Below, one piece after another: positions 17,100 to 25,222 of a stretch of 64,000 bases of DNA. Made by a program: the position numbers and the translations under genes. The notes under the pieces are model-generated. The model made no database searches. It was not told where the DNA came from and worked only from the letters and a program-made list of their open reading frames with translations. The stretch is from Planctomycetota bacterium (GTDB taxonomy: Bacteria > Planctomycetota > UBA1135 > GCA-002748355): contig PDSF01000037.1 in NCBI GenBank assembly GCA_002748355.1, forward strand, positions 30,806 to 94,805. The letters run 5' to 3'. Positions within the stretch are counted from its first letter, which is position 1, and every line of letters starts with the position of its first letter.

Positions 17100-17456
17100 T
17101 GAGGCCGAAGCGATCGTTATGGGCTGGTCATCAGAAAAGAGGACATCGGAAGCCAGCACCTCTTTGCGCAGCTGATCGTAGATCGAGGTAAAGATCTCGC
17201 TGAACTTCTTCGTGGAGCGCTGCAGCACGCTCCGGTTTAGATCGATGCCCTCAGAGGCATACTTCTTCTCGAGCCGGTAGATCCGGCCATTGACGATCAG
17301 GTCGGGATACGTATCGCCATTCAGATCGATCCAGGTCGCCCCGCCACCGCGACTGGGGGACTTCGCAAAAAGATCCGAGCTGACGTCTCGGAAGTTCTTG
17401 GCGAAGAGCAGGGAAGGGAAAGCAAACAGCAAGAGTAGAACCAGCGCCGTCCTCAT
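17100..17456 (-). pseudogene. FG-GAP/VCBS-repeat secreted protein, truncated by an IS66 element
   Basis: From the ATG at 17456 about 118 codons remain. Residues 1-19 are a signal peptide (MRTALVLLLLFAFPSLLFA). One FG-GAP/VCBS repeat follows, with GGGATWIDLNGDTYPDLIV holding the Asp/Asn-rich calcium loop, and then a charged helical region. Whole FG-GAP proteins are several hundred residues and form calcium-bound beta-propellers outside the cell. Here the reading frame runs into IS66 sequence (RRTGRTWVY) and stops at 17061. The promoter side seems intact, so a short secreted peptide could still be made. Confidence 0.7.
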
Positions 17457-17624
17457 GGCTTCCTCCTATTTCCAGTGACGGCGAATCGAGAGAGAGCGCC
17501 CCTCTCCAAGACCTCGCCGTTGCCGCCAAGTACCGCAACCAGGCACAGCTGCCTCGCCCCAGCAAAAGCGCGCCAATCCGGCTCCGGGCTTGTCTCGCGC
17601 CACGGCTGAGCCAGGATAGTCCGA

Positions 17625-18002
17625 ATGGAACACATGGAGCACGATTTCTCTGAGGAGATGAACCCAACGATCTTTGGAAAGATCCTTCGGGGAGAGATCC
17701 CGGCCGAGCTTGTCTGGGAGGACATCCACTGCATCGCTTTCGCAGACATCGAAGCACAGGCCCCACACCACTACTTGGTCATACCCAAGCGCCGCATCGA
17801 GCGCCTCGCCGACATGACCGAAGAGCACCGCGCCCTGGTCGGGCACCTACTCTGGGTCGCACACGAAATCGCCCGCGAAAAGGGCTTCCTCGAAGACGGC
17901 TTCCGCACGGTCATCAACAGCGGCGAAAAGGCCGGGCAGTCGGTATTCCATCTCCATGTGCACGTGCTCGGCGGCCGCGCTTTCTCCTGGCCCCCGGGCT
18001 AA
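17625..18002 (+). CDS. HIT-family nucleotide hydrolase/transferase
   Basis: This 125-residue histidine-triad protein has the full motif HLHVHVLGGR near the C-terminus (about residues 108-117), with the central His acting as nucleophile. The N-terminal TIFGKILRGEIPAELVWED is the standard first helix and strand of the Hint branch, which hydrolyses purine nucleoside phosphoramidates. The usual Cys pair near the start is absent (TIFG). The ATG at 17625 has an AGGA site 8 nt upstream; a second ATG at 17658 would remove 11 residues and fits the family length equally well. It is followed by the scramblase-like gene after 37 nt. Confidence 0.9.
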   Translation: MEHMEHDFSEEMNPTIFGKILRGEIPAELVWEDIHCIAFADIEAQAPHHYLVIPKRRIERLADMTEEHRALVGHLLWVAHEIAREKGFLEDGFRTVINSGEKAGQSVFHLHVHVLGGRAFSWPPG

Positions 18003-18039
18003 GCCCCGCCCCATCTCATTTCTCCCTACGAACAGCACG

Positions 18040-18621
18040 ATGCTTGACCTTCAACACTACTTCATCAAAGAACACGTTGGGCTCTTCAAACTCCACGAGG
18101 CCTACGACATCATCGATCCGGAGACTCAGGAACTCATCGGGGTCGCCATCGAGCAGGCCAGCGGCTTCCGCAAACTCCTCAAGCTCGTGGTCAACAAGAC
18201 CCTGCTGCCCTTTGAGGTCGTGCTCCAAACTCCAAATGAGCAGCCCATCCTCCGCATCAAACGCGGCTTCACCTTCCTGCGCTCGAAGGTCAGCGTCTTG
18301 AGCGCCGATGGCCAAGAGCTCGGCTTCTTCCGGCAACGCCTACTCTCGCTCGGTGGCCGCTTCGACCTACACGACGCCAATGGTGAGAAGTTCGCCGAAC
18401 TGAAGGGCAAGTGGCATGGCCTCAACTTCCGTTTCTTCGACCTCAACGACAAGGAGCTCGGTCAAGTCACCCGCAAATGGTCGGGAGTGGGCAAGGAGCT
18501 GTTCACCTCTGCTGACAACTACGTCGTCGCCCTCGAAGATGGGACCGATCGCCGCACGATCGGACCTCTGCTTCTCGCCGCAGCCCTCTGTGTCGACATG
18601 GTGCTGAAAGAGAACAAGTAA
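18040..18621 (+). CDS. Phospholipid scramblase/LURP-one-related family protein
   Basis: This 193-residue protein has the 12-stranded beta-barrel pattern of the scramblase/LOR family. Strands alternate in the order IDPETQELIGVAIEQ, ILRIKRGFTFLRSKVSVLSADGQELGFF, RFDLHDANGEKFAELKGKW and DKELGQVTRKWSG. It ends in a buried hydrophobic helix (IGPLLLAAALCVDMVL), which in scramblases is the central helix of the barrel. Bacterial members have no settled function. The start at 18040 was chosen because family similarity begins at LQHYFIKEH; the frame is open to 17956. It sits between the HIT gene and selO. Confidence 0.75.
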   Translation: MLDLQHYFIKEHVGLFKLHEAYDIIDPETQELIGVAIEQASGFRKLLKLVVNKTLLPFEVVLQTPNEQPILRIKRGFTFLRSKVSVLSADGQELGFFRQRLLSLGGRFDLHDANGEKFAELKGKWHGLNFRFFDLNDKELGQVTRKWSGVGKELFTSADNYVVALEDGTDRRTIGPLLLAAALCVDMVLKENK

Positions 18622-18773
18622 GCCCGGAGCAAGTCCCGCCGGCATGTGTCCCCTGGGCACCGGCGCCTTGGCAACAAGCCCCACCACCTCCCCCTTTGGA
18701 GAGAAAGCTCTCCACTTGTGTGCAGAAGCCTCGCCGAAGCTGCCGCAAAGCAACGCCTGACCCGAGACCGTTC

Positions 18774-20378
18774 ATGGATTTCTCACTGGAGCAACTGCGT
18801 TTTGACAATCGCTTCACTGAAGATCTTCCTGCCGACCCACTAGAGGAGCTGCAGCCCCGGCAGGTCCCGAATGCAAGCTACTCGCGCGTGCGCCCGCGAC
18901 GAGCCAGCCAGCCGCAGCTCTTGGCCTATTCCTCTCCGGTGCTGCAACTCCTAGGCATGGCCGAGACCGCAGCCTCCGATCCGGCCTTCACCGAGATTTT
19001 CGTCGGTAACGAGACCCTGCCGGGCATGGACCTCCACGCCGCTCGCTACGGCGGCCATCAGTTCGGGCACTGGGCCGATCAGCTCGGCGATGGTCGCGCC
19101 ATCGTGCTCGGCGAAGTGCTCACCCCAGATCACGGTCGCCAAACGCTGCAGCTCAAAGGCGCCGGGCCTACCCCGTATTCGCGTCGCGCCGATGGTCTCG
19201 CGGTGCTGCGCTCCTCCCTGCGCGAGTTCTTATGCAGTGAAGCCATGCACCAGCTCGGAGTCCCGAGCACGCGCGCCCTCAGCCTGATAAGCACCGGTGA
19301 CCAGGTGCTCCGCGACATGTTCTACAATGGGCACCCCGAAATGGAGCCCGGGGCGGTCGTATGCCGGGTCGCGCCGTCCTTCCTCCGCTTCGGCAACTAC
19401 GAAATCCACGCCGCGCACAGAGAGCATGAGCTGCTCCGCCAGCTGCTTAGCCACACACTGCGGGTGCATTTCCCGCATCTCTTGGGCGAAAACGAAGAGC
19501 TGCAGCCAGAATGCATCGCGCGCTGGTATCGCGAAGTCGTGCAGCTGACCGCAGACATGATTGTCGAATGGCAACGCGTGGGCTTCGTCCACGGCGTTAT
19601 GAACACCGACAATATGTCGATCCATGGCCTCACCATCGACTACGGACCCTACGGCTGGCTCGAAGACTATGACCCATCGTGGACGCCAAACACCACCGAT
19701 GCCCAAGGCCGACGTTATGCCTTCGGCCAGCAGCCTGCGATCGCGCAGTGGAACCTGGCCCAACTTGGCAACGCCCTCAGCTCGGTGGTCGAGGATCCGG
19801 CGCTGCTCCAGGAGGGCCTCAACGAGTATGGCCCACGCTTCCAGAGCCGCTGGCACGCCATGATGGCGTCCAAGCTCGGCCTGCGCAGCCTCGATACCGA
19901 ACAGAACTCGCAGCTAATCTCAGAGCTTTTACAGCTCCTGCGCAGCGCCGAAACCGACATGACCCTGTTCTACCGCGCGCTTGCAGAGCTTCCTCTCGAG
20001 AACGATTGCGACGACGAAGCCTTGCTAGCCCCGCTCGCAGATTGCTACTACCGCCCAGAACAGCTCAGCCCTGAGCATCGTGAGCAGAGCCTCGCCTGGC
20101 TGCATCGCTATCGGTGCCGGGTGCGCCAAGATTCTTTGAGCGACGCTGAGCGTAAGGCCTCAATGAACCGAGTGAATCCTCTCTACGTCCTACGCAACTA
20201 CCTGGCACAAATCGCCATCGAAGACGCCGCACGAGGCAATCTCCAAGAACTCCAAGAACTCCAAAGCAGTCTCGCCAAGCCCTACGACGAACAGCCTGGA
20301 CGCGAACGTCACGCCCAAAAGCGCCCGGAGTGGGCGCGCAATCGCCCCGGCTGTTCGCAGCTCAGCTGCAGCAGCTGA
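18774..20378 (+). CDS. selO: Protein adenylyltransferase SelO (YdiU family)
   Basis: This 534-residue pseudokinase-fold enzyme transfers AMP to protein hydroxyls and is linked to redox stress. Family hallmarks are ARYGGHQFGHWADQLGDGRA (about residues 85-104), LKGAGPTPYSRRADG (about 127-141), and the inverted catalytic region HGVMNTDNMSIHGLTIDYGP (about 274-293) with the metal-binding Asn and Asp. The C-terminus is PGCSQLSCSS. The Cys third from the end occupies the position that is selenocysteine in animal SelO, so this is the cysteine form. Residues 500-520 are more charged than usual. It converges on ddl with a 2-nt gap. Confidence 0.95.
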   Translation: MDFSLEQLRFDNRFTEDLPADPLEELQPRQVPNASYSRVRPRRASQPQLLAYSSPVLQLLGMAETAASDPAFTEIFVGNETLPGMDLHAARYGGHQFGHWADQLGDGRAIVLGEVLTPDHGRQTLQLKGAGPTPYSRRADGLAVLRSSLREFLCSEAMHQLGVPSTRALSLISTGDQVLRDMFYNGHPEMEPGAVVCRVAPSFLRFGNYEIHAAHREHELLRQLLSHTLRVHFPHLLGENEELQPECIARWYREVVQLTADMIVEWQRVGFVHGVMNTDNMSIHGLTIDYGPYGWLEDYDPSWTPNTTDAQGRRYAFGQQPAIAQWNLAQLGNALSSVVEDPALLQEGLNEYGPRFQSRWHAMMASKLGLRSLDTEQNSQLISELLQLLRSAETDMTLFYRALAELPLENDCDDEALLAPLADCYYRPEQLSPEHREQSLAWLHRYRCRVRQDSLSDAERKASMNRVNPLYVLRNYLAQIAIEDAARGNLQELQELQSSLAKPYDEQPGRERHAQKRPEWARNRPGCSQLSCSS

Positions 20379-20380
20379 AC

Positions 20381-21286
20381 TCAGCCATCGAAGCGTGCCG
20401 CCAGGGCGATCTCCTCGACCAAACGGTCGAAGTCCCAGCCGATACTGGCTGCAATCTTGGGAACCAGGGAGGAGGCCGTCATGCCGGGCAAAGTGTTCGC
20501 CTCTAAGAGCCAAGGCCCACGTTCATCCAGGAGCAGGTCGACGCGGGCTACGCCGCGCAGGCCCAGCGCGGCGTAGCCCTTGAGCCCGAGTTCGCCCATA
20601 CGCCGCACCATTTCCCCATCGCGAGGATGCTCCGGACTCAGCACGGTGTAGACGTTATCGCTGCGCTGATACTTGGCCTCATAGTCATAACGACCACTCG
20701 CCGTCGTAATCTCCAGCACTCCGAGCAGGCGCCCATCCATAACGGCCACGGTGAACTCACGCCCCTCGATAAACTCTTCGATCAAAATACTGCGGCCGTC
20801 GAGCTCGGCGCTCTGCGCCCAGTCCTCCCTGCTACGCACGATATGCACGCCGACAGAGCTACCCTCATTGGCCGCTTTGGCGACACAGGGCATGAAGGGC
20901 GGCTCCATCCCCGAAATCGTCGTACTCTCCACCCAGCGCGGCGTCGCCAAACCGTTACTGGCAAAGATCTGCTTGCTGCGCAGCTTGTCCATCGCCAAGG
21001 CCGAGCCCAGGACACCCGAACCGGTATAGGGGATACCGAGTATGTCCAGATAACCCTGCAGGCGCCCGTCTTCGCCGGCAGCGCCGTGCACAGCCAGCAC
21101 CGCCAGCTCCGGGCGCCACTGCCCCAGCTCGAAGAGCGCCGGGCTGGCGGTATCGACGACCCGCAGCTCTGCGCCTAGGCGCAGCAGCGCTTCGCGCATG
21201 GCCTCCCCCGTAGCCAGGCTCACCTCACGCTCGCTACCATTGCCACCCAATAGTAGCGCCACTCGTTTGCCCGCGATCCGGCTCAT
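20381..21286 (-). CDS. ddl: D-alanine--D-alanine ligase
   Basis: This 301-residue ATP-grasp enzyme makes D-Ala-D-Ala for peptidoglycan. The N-terminus has VALLLGGNGSEREVSLATG. The middle has AVHGAAGEDGRLQGYLDILGIPYTGSGVLGSALAMDK, in sections, with the substrate-binding Glu and the Ser-Gly loop. The ATP-grasp region has KAANEGSSVGV and FIEGREFTVAV. The C-terminus holds the magnesium ligands in GVARVDLLLDE and LLEANTLPGMTASSLVP. The start at 21286 lies 1 nt after the epimerase stop; the frame is open further upstream inside that gene. The pairing with a dipeptide epimerase points to peptidoglycan precursor or murein-peptide metabolism. Confidence 0.95.
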   Translation of the reverse strand: MSRIAGKRVALLLGGNGSEREVSLATGEAMREALLRLGAELRVVDTASPALFELGQWRPELAVLAVHGAAGEDGRLQGYLDILGIPYTGSGVLGSALAMDKLRSKQIFASNGLATPRWVESTTISGMEPPFMPCVAKAANEGSSVGVHIVRSREDWAQSAELDGRSILIEEFIEGREFTVAVMDGRLLGVLEITTASGRYDYEAKYQRSDNVYTVLSPEHPRDGEMVRRMGELGLKGYAALGLRGVARVDLLLDERGPWLLEANTLPGMTASSLVPKIAASIGWDFDRLVEEIALAARFDG

Positions 21287-21287
21287 C

Positions 21288-22454
21288 TCAGGAATCCTCC
21301 GCACGCAGAATGGCGCAATCGCCGCGCGCGAGCCAGTCTTCGGCGAAGCGCGCTCCGATCCCCGGCGTCTCTGGCAAGCGCCACTCGCCTGCGCCCAGAT
21401 ACTCGATACCGCCTTCAACCGGGTCGGCAGCGTGCATCAGCGAGCTGTCGATATCGAAGTGCACGATGCTCGGCCGCGAGGCCACCAGGTGGGTCAAAGC
21501 CGTCAACGCATGCCGGGTCTCGGCCATACAGCCAACCTGACACTCCATTCCAGCCGCCTCGGCAACCGCGACGATACGCAGCGCAGTACGCAGGCCTCCG
21601 GATTTACTCAGCTTGATATTGACGTAGTGGCAGGCTTCGGCAGCCGCAAGCCGGAAGGTATCGCGATGATTGAATGCGGATTCATCGGCCATGATCGGGA
21701 TCGGGCTCTGCGCGGCCACCCGCGCCAGCCCAGCCTGGTCCCAACAAGGCACCGGTTCTTCGCAGTAATCGATATGGAAGGGCTCCAGCGCTTTTAAAAC
21801 CCGAATCGCAGCGAGAGTATTCCAGCCCTGGTTGGCATCGATGCGCAGAGGAATCTCCATCCCCACCGCCTCGCGAATGGCCCGAATCCGCTCGATATCG
21901 GCATCAGGCTCGCCACCGAGCTTGACCTTGAGATAAGGGAAGCCCTCGGCGAGAAAACGCTGGGCCTGCTCCACCATCCCCGGGATCTCACCAAGGCTGA
22001 CAGTCATATCGGTAAAGATCCTTCGCTGGTTGCTTCCGCCAAACAGGCGATACAGCGGCAAGTTCGCCTGCTGCGCCAGTAGGTCGTGCAGCGCCAAGTC
22101 GAAAGCACTCTTGATCGTCGAGTTACCAGGAAGCGCATGCTCGATCTCGGCCAATCTGGCCTCGAGAGCCAGCCCATCCTTGCCAACAAGGAGCCGCGCC
22201 AGGTCCTGCCCAAGCGCAAACGCCGTCTCCTGCGTCTCGCCCACCAGCGTCGGAAACGGACTCGCCTCCCCCTGCGCAACGATGCCGCTCTCGCTTCGCA
22301 GCTCGACCACAAGATTCCGAGCATGGGTAATCGCCCCGAAGGAAATCACGAAAGGTTCCTTCAGCGGCACGGTCAAGGTGTAGAGCCGAATCTCCTCGAT
22401 GCGCTGCCCCTTGGCGCCAGCACCGGAAAGGGCTACCGAATCATGAATCGTCAT
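21288..22454 (-). CDS. Dipeptide epimerase (L-Ala-D/L-Glu epimerase-like), enolase superfamily
   Basis: This 388-residue enzyme has the muconate-lactonizing-subgroup layout. The first catalytic Lys is in YLKVKLGG (about residue 175). The metal ligands are in LRIDANQGW (about 203), CEEP (about 231) and MADESAF (about 254). The second catalytic Lys is in NIKLSKSGG (about 280), and a late DIDSSL follows. The two-lysine arrangement with these motifs fits dipeptide epimerases of the YcjG/YkfB type, which invert the second residue of L-Ala-D-Glu released from murein. Substrate ranges vary widely in this family, so only the class is firm. The adjacent ddl supports a murein link. Confidence 0.85.
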   Translation of the reverse strand: MTIHDSVALSGAGAKGQRIEEIRLYTLTVPLKEPFVISFGAITHARNLVVELRSESGIVAQGEASPFPTLVGETQETAFALGQDLARLLVGKDGLALEARLAEIEHALPGNSTIKSAFDLALHDLLAQQANLPLYRLFGGSNQRRIFTDMTVSLGEIPGMVEQAQRFLAEGFPYLKVKLGGEPDADIERIRAIREAVGMEIPLRIDANQGWNTLAAIRVLKALEPFHIDYCEEPVPCWDQAGLARVAAQSPIPIMADESAFNHRDTFRLAAAEACHYVNIKLSKSGGLRTALRIVAVAEAAGMECQVGCMAETRHALTALTHLVASRPSIVHFDIDSSLMHAADPVEGGIEYLGAGEWRLPETPGIGARFAEDWLARGDCAILRAEDS

Positions 22455-22500
22455 CGCCTTATCCCCCTCTACCCTCTACGGCTTTCTGCCGGAGCAATGC

Positions 22501-23607
22501 TCAGAGCAGCTGCCCCAGCGCAGTGAGAAGCCGCTGCACCTGTGCTTCGCTGTGCTGCGAACACAAAACCGCACGTAAAACCCCCTCTTCGCCAGCACCG
22601 ACATAGCTCGAGCGAGGAAGTAGGATCCCCTGTTCCAGCAGGGCCTGGTGAACACGCTCGTGCTCGGTGGCGCTGCCGAGACTAAAGGCCGAAATCGGCT
22701 GCGGCGTATCCGGCAGATCAAGGCCAAGGGCTCGCAGGCCGGCATCGAGCAGGCGACCTCGGGCGAGCAATCTCTCCCGAAGCTCCGGCGCCTCCGCCAA
22801 CAGCTCCAGCCCCACGCGCGCGGCACAGGCGTTTGGCACCGAAATCCCCGTCGTCCCCCAGAGCACCGGACTCTGCTTGCGGGCGCGCGCACAGAAATCT
22901 TCACTCCCAAGGACCAGGCCACCATGACTACCCATCGCCTTGGCCAAAGACCCCACACAATGCACCCGGCTGCCGTCTACCCCATGGTGCTCCAAGCTGC
23001 CTCGGCCATTTTCTCCCAGGACCCCAAGGCCATGGGCATCGTCGACCAATAGCTGGGCGTCGTAGGGATCGAGCAAGCGCCGGTACTGATCCACCGGTGC
23101 AACTCGGCCAAAGGTGGGAAAGACCCCGTCGCTAACGATCAGCGGCCGCTCGCCTTTTTCGAGTTCGAAATCAAGCCGCCGCTGCAGGTCTTCCCCATCA
23201 CAATGCGCAAAGCGCACAAAGGGCTTCTGCTGCACGCAGAGCGCCATAAACACCGCATAATGCGACCTTTCGTCGACGAAGACGCGGTCGTAGCTCTCCC
23301 TGAGCGCATCGATCGCCACCGTCATCGCCAAGTAGCCACTGGGCAGGGCGATGGCCGCCTCGCAGCCAAAGAACTCCGCCGCCACCCGCTCCAGTTCAAG
23401 GGTTACCGGACTAGGACCAATGGGCCGCGTCCCCGCCGTAGCCGTCCCCATGCCATAGCGCGCCACCGCCTCCTGAACCGCCTGGACCAGGCGAGGATGC
23501 CCCTGCAGCGCGTGATACGCCGTCCCACCAAAGTAGAGGACATCCCGCCCACCGATCCGGATCTCAGGGCCGGGAGCCGAATCCATATCAAGCCAGTTCG
23601 TCATCAC
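22501..23607 (-). CDS. PLP-dependent alpha-oxoamine synthase family protein (BioF/KBL-like)
   Basis: This 368-residue fold-type I enzyme has the alpha-oxoamine synthase signatures. They are GMGTATAGTRPIGPSPVTLELE near residue 52 (the glycine-rich substrate loop), LLVDDAHGLGVLGENGRGSLEHHG near 188, and the Schiff-base Lys in GSLAKAMGSHGG near 219. Relatives condense an amino acid with an acyl-CoA: 8-amino-7-oxononanoate, 2-amino-3-ketobutyrate or serine palmitoyl synthase. The N-terminus is shorter than typical BioF. No other biotin gene is near, so the substrate is open. It lies 56 nt after miaE and 46 nt before the epimerase on the same strand. Confidence 0.8.
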   Translation of the reverse strand: MMTNWLDMDSAPGPEIRIGGRDVLYFGGTAYHALQGHPRLVQAVQEAVARYGMGTATAGTRPIGPSPVTLELERVAAEFFGCEAAIALPSGYLAMTVAIDALRESYDRVFVDERSHYAVFMALCVQQKPFVRFAHCDGEDLQRRLDFELEKGERPLIVSDGVFPTFGRVAPVDQYRRLLDPYDAQLLVDDAHGLGVLGENGRGSLEHHGVDGSRVHCVGSLAKAMGSHGGLVLGSEDFCARARKQSPVLWGTTGISVPNACAARVGLELLAEAPELRERLLARGRLLDAGLRALGLDLPDTPQPISAFSLGSATEHERVHQALLEQGILLPRSSYVGAGEEGVLRAVLCSQHSEAQVQRLLTALGQLL

Positions 23608-23663
23608 CTAAGCCTCTCCAGGGGCCAAAAGCGCAAAGACTCAAAAGCGAGCAGGCCAAACGC

Positions 23664-24239
23664 TCAGTGCAGGGAATGGCGCCAGGGTAGTTCGGCGATG
23701 ACCTTGGCTTCGTGCTCGAGCATCTCGCTGAGCCGGGCGCTAACACGCTCCTTGTCGAAGTACAGCTCGGCTAGTTCTTCAAACATCAACTCGTGGCGCG
23801 CTTCTGCTTGGCAAAGACGGCGGTAAAAGCCCCGGAGCTTCTCGTCTTCGAGGGCTTCGGAGATGAGCCCCATGCGCTCGCAGCTACGGGCCTCGATCAC
23901 GCCCGCCAAGAGCAACCTCTCCAGAAGCACATCATCGGCGTCGCCACCCTTCAGCTGGCTACGCAAGGCCTGCACATAGGGGTCAGGCGCGTCCTTACCA
24001 AGCGGCACACCACGCGTACGCATCAGCCCGTAGCATTGGCGGAAATGTAAGAGTTCTTCGGTCGCGAGCTCGAGCATTTCGCTGACGAGCTCATCCCGAT
24101 CTGGGTATTGGGCAATAAACTTCATCGCCGTCGCGTGCGCCTTACGCTCGCAGAAGGCGTGGTCACGCAAGAGCTCGTCAAAGTTCTCCAGCGCCTTTGT
24201 CGCCCATTCCCGAGGAGTTTTATAGGACAGCTGCACCAT
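23664..24239 (-). CDS. miaE: tRNA 2-methylthio-N6-isopentenyladenosine-37 hydroxylase (MiaE-like)
   Basis: This 191-residue diiron protein is built of long helices. It has the ferritin-like carboxylate pattern: an early Glu in CERKAHATAMKF, E-x-x-H in ATEELLHFRQ (about residue 60), Glu in GVIEARSCERMG (about 115) and E-x-x-H in CQAEARHELMFEEL (about 145). MiaE hydroxylates the isopentenyl group of ms2i6A37 in tRNAs that read U-starting codons. The ATG at 24239 overlaps the stop of the protease gene by one base (TGATG), which fixes the start; the frame is open further upstream. miaA and miaB are not in the window. Confidence 0.88.
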   Translation of the reverse strand: MVQLSYKTPREWATKALENFDELLRDHAFCERKAHATAMKFIAQYPDRDELVSEMLELATEELLHFRQCYGLMRTRGVPLGKDAPDPYVQALRSQLKGGDADDVLLERLLLAGVIEARSCERMGLISEALEDEKLRGFYRRLCQAEARHELMFEELAELYFDKERVSARLSEMLEHEAKVIAELPWRHSLH

Positions 24240-25222
24240 CAGAGTCTTTCCTCTTCGAGCCGCATAATCTCGGGCCAACGAATACCAGATGCCTGCCGGG
24301 CCCCCGGGCAATTCCGCCGAGTAAACGAAATCGACAGCAGGCCCAGCATCTTGCCCTGCGCATCGACAATGGGCGAACCGGACATTCCGAGTTCGCAATC
24401 AGCGGTGGTTAAGAACATCCACTTGGCAAAAGAACCGGCATCGAACAGTTCCTGCCGTTGCTTCCAATCCACGATTTGAAAGGGCAGCTCGTCGGTCACC
24501 CGGCCGGCGGTAAAGCACATCGTCTTGCCATCGGAATCCGGCTCGCCAAAGCTCGGCCGCCGGTTCTGGGTTTCCTTGGGCCAACCCAGGGCATAGACCT
24601 GCTCCCCAGGCTCAGGATGCTGGGAACGACCTTCGAAGACGTGCCCAGCGAGAGGCCGTGAGAGGAGGATGCGCACAAAATCGCTGGCGGAGGCTTGAAG
24701 CAGCTTGGCCGGCCGTTTTCCGCCCTCCATGCGCACCCAAGACTCGCGTCCAGCGAAATCCACCGTGGCATAATCGCCAGCTCTGCCGGTATCGAAGACA
24801 ACCTGGCCATGACGATTCCGCAGCTGAAACTCCAGGCGCATGCCGGGGCGCAGATCGGGAAAGCGCCAATCCTCCTGGGCCTCGATATAGGGAAAGCCGT
24901 GGCGATTGGTCCAGAGCGTGCGGGCATCACCGCATAAAAAGGCAGTGCAGTAATGGCGCTTGCTCCTGCGCTTGGAGTCGCGCTGGCTGCTCAGATCCTG
25001 CGAAGCTGACGCCGTCTCGCCCTCGGTGTAAAGCTTGAAGACTCCAGTGGCAAAGCTCTGCATCCAGACCGGCGCAGCAGAGGATCCCAGCCGGTAGAAC
25101 CCCGGCGTCGCCTCGATATCGCAAACGCTACAACTCGGCACTAGGGCCAAGCCAAAGGCCGCAACGGCGAGACGGAGCAATACTGAGGGAGCCCGTCCCG
25201 GCCGATTCCTCACCTCAGTCAC
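24239..25222 (-). CDS. Trypsin-like serine protease lipoprotein
   Basis: This 327-residue protein has a signal peptide with a lipobox-like Cys (ALVPSC, about residue 31), so it is probably a lipoprotein. The catalytic region is GDARTLWTNRHGF with the His near residue 108, a candidate Asp in ASDFVRILLSRPL near 180, and the Ser in GMSGSPIVDAQGKMLGLLS near 290. This matches the His-Asp-Ser order of S1-type peptidases such as those with Trypsin_2 domains. Many Cys residues suggest disulfides outside the cytoplasm. It overlaps the beta-sandwich gene by 4 nt upstream and miaE by 1 nt downstream. The substrate is unknown. Confidence 0.75.
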   Translation of the reverse strand: MTEVRNRPGRAPSVLLRLAVAAFGLALVPSCSVCDIEATPGFYRLGSSAAPVWMQSFATGVFKLYTEGETASASQDLSSQRDSKRRSKRHYCTAFLCGDARTLWTNRHGFPYIEAQEDWRFPDLRPGMRLEFQLRNRHGQVVFDTGRAGDYATVDFAGRESWVRMEGGKRPAKLLQASASDFVRILLSRPLAGHVFEGRSQHPEPGEQVYALGWPKETQNRRPSFGEPDSDGKTMCFTAGRVTDELPFQIVDWKQRQELFDAGSFAKWMFLTTADCELGMSGSPIVDAQGKMLGLLSISFTRRNCPGARQASGIRWPEIMRLEEERL

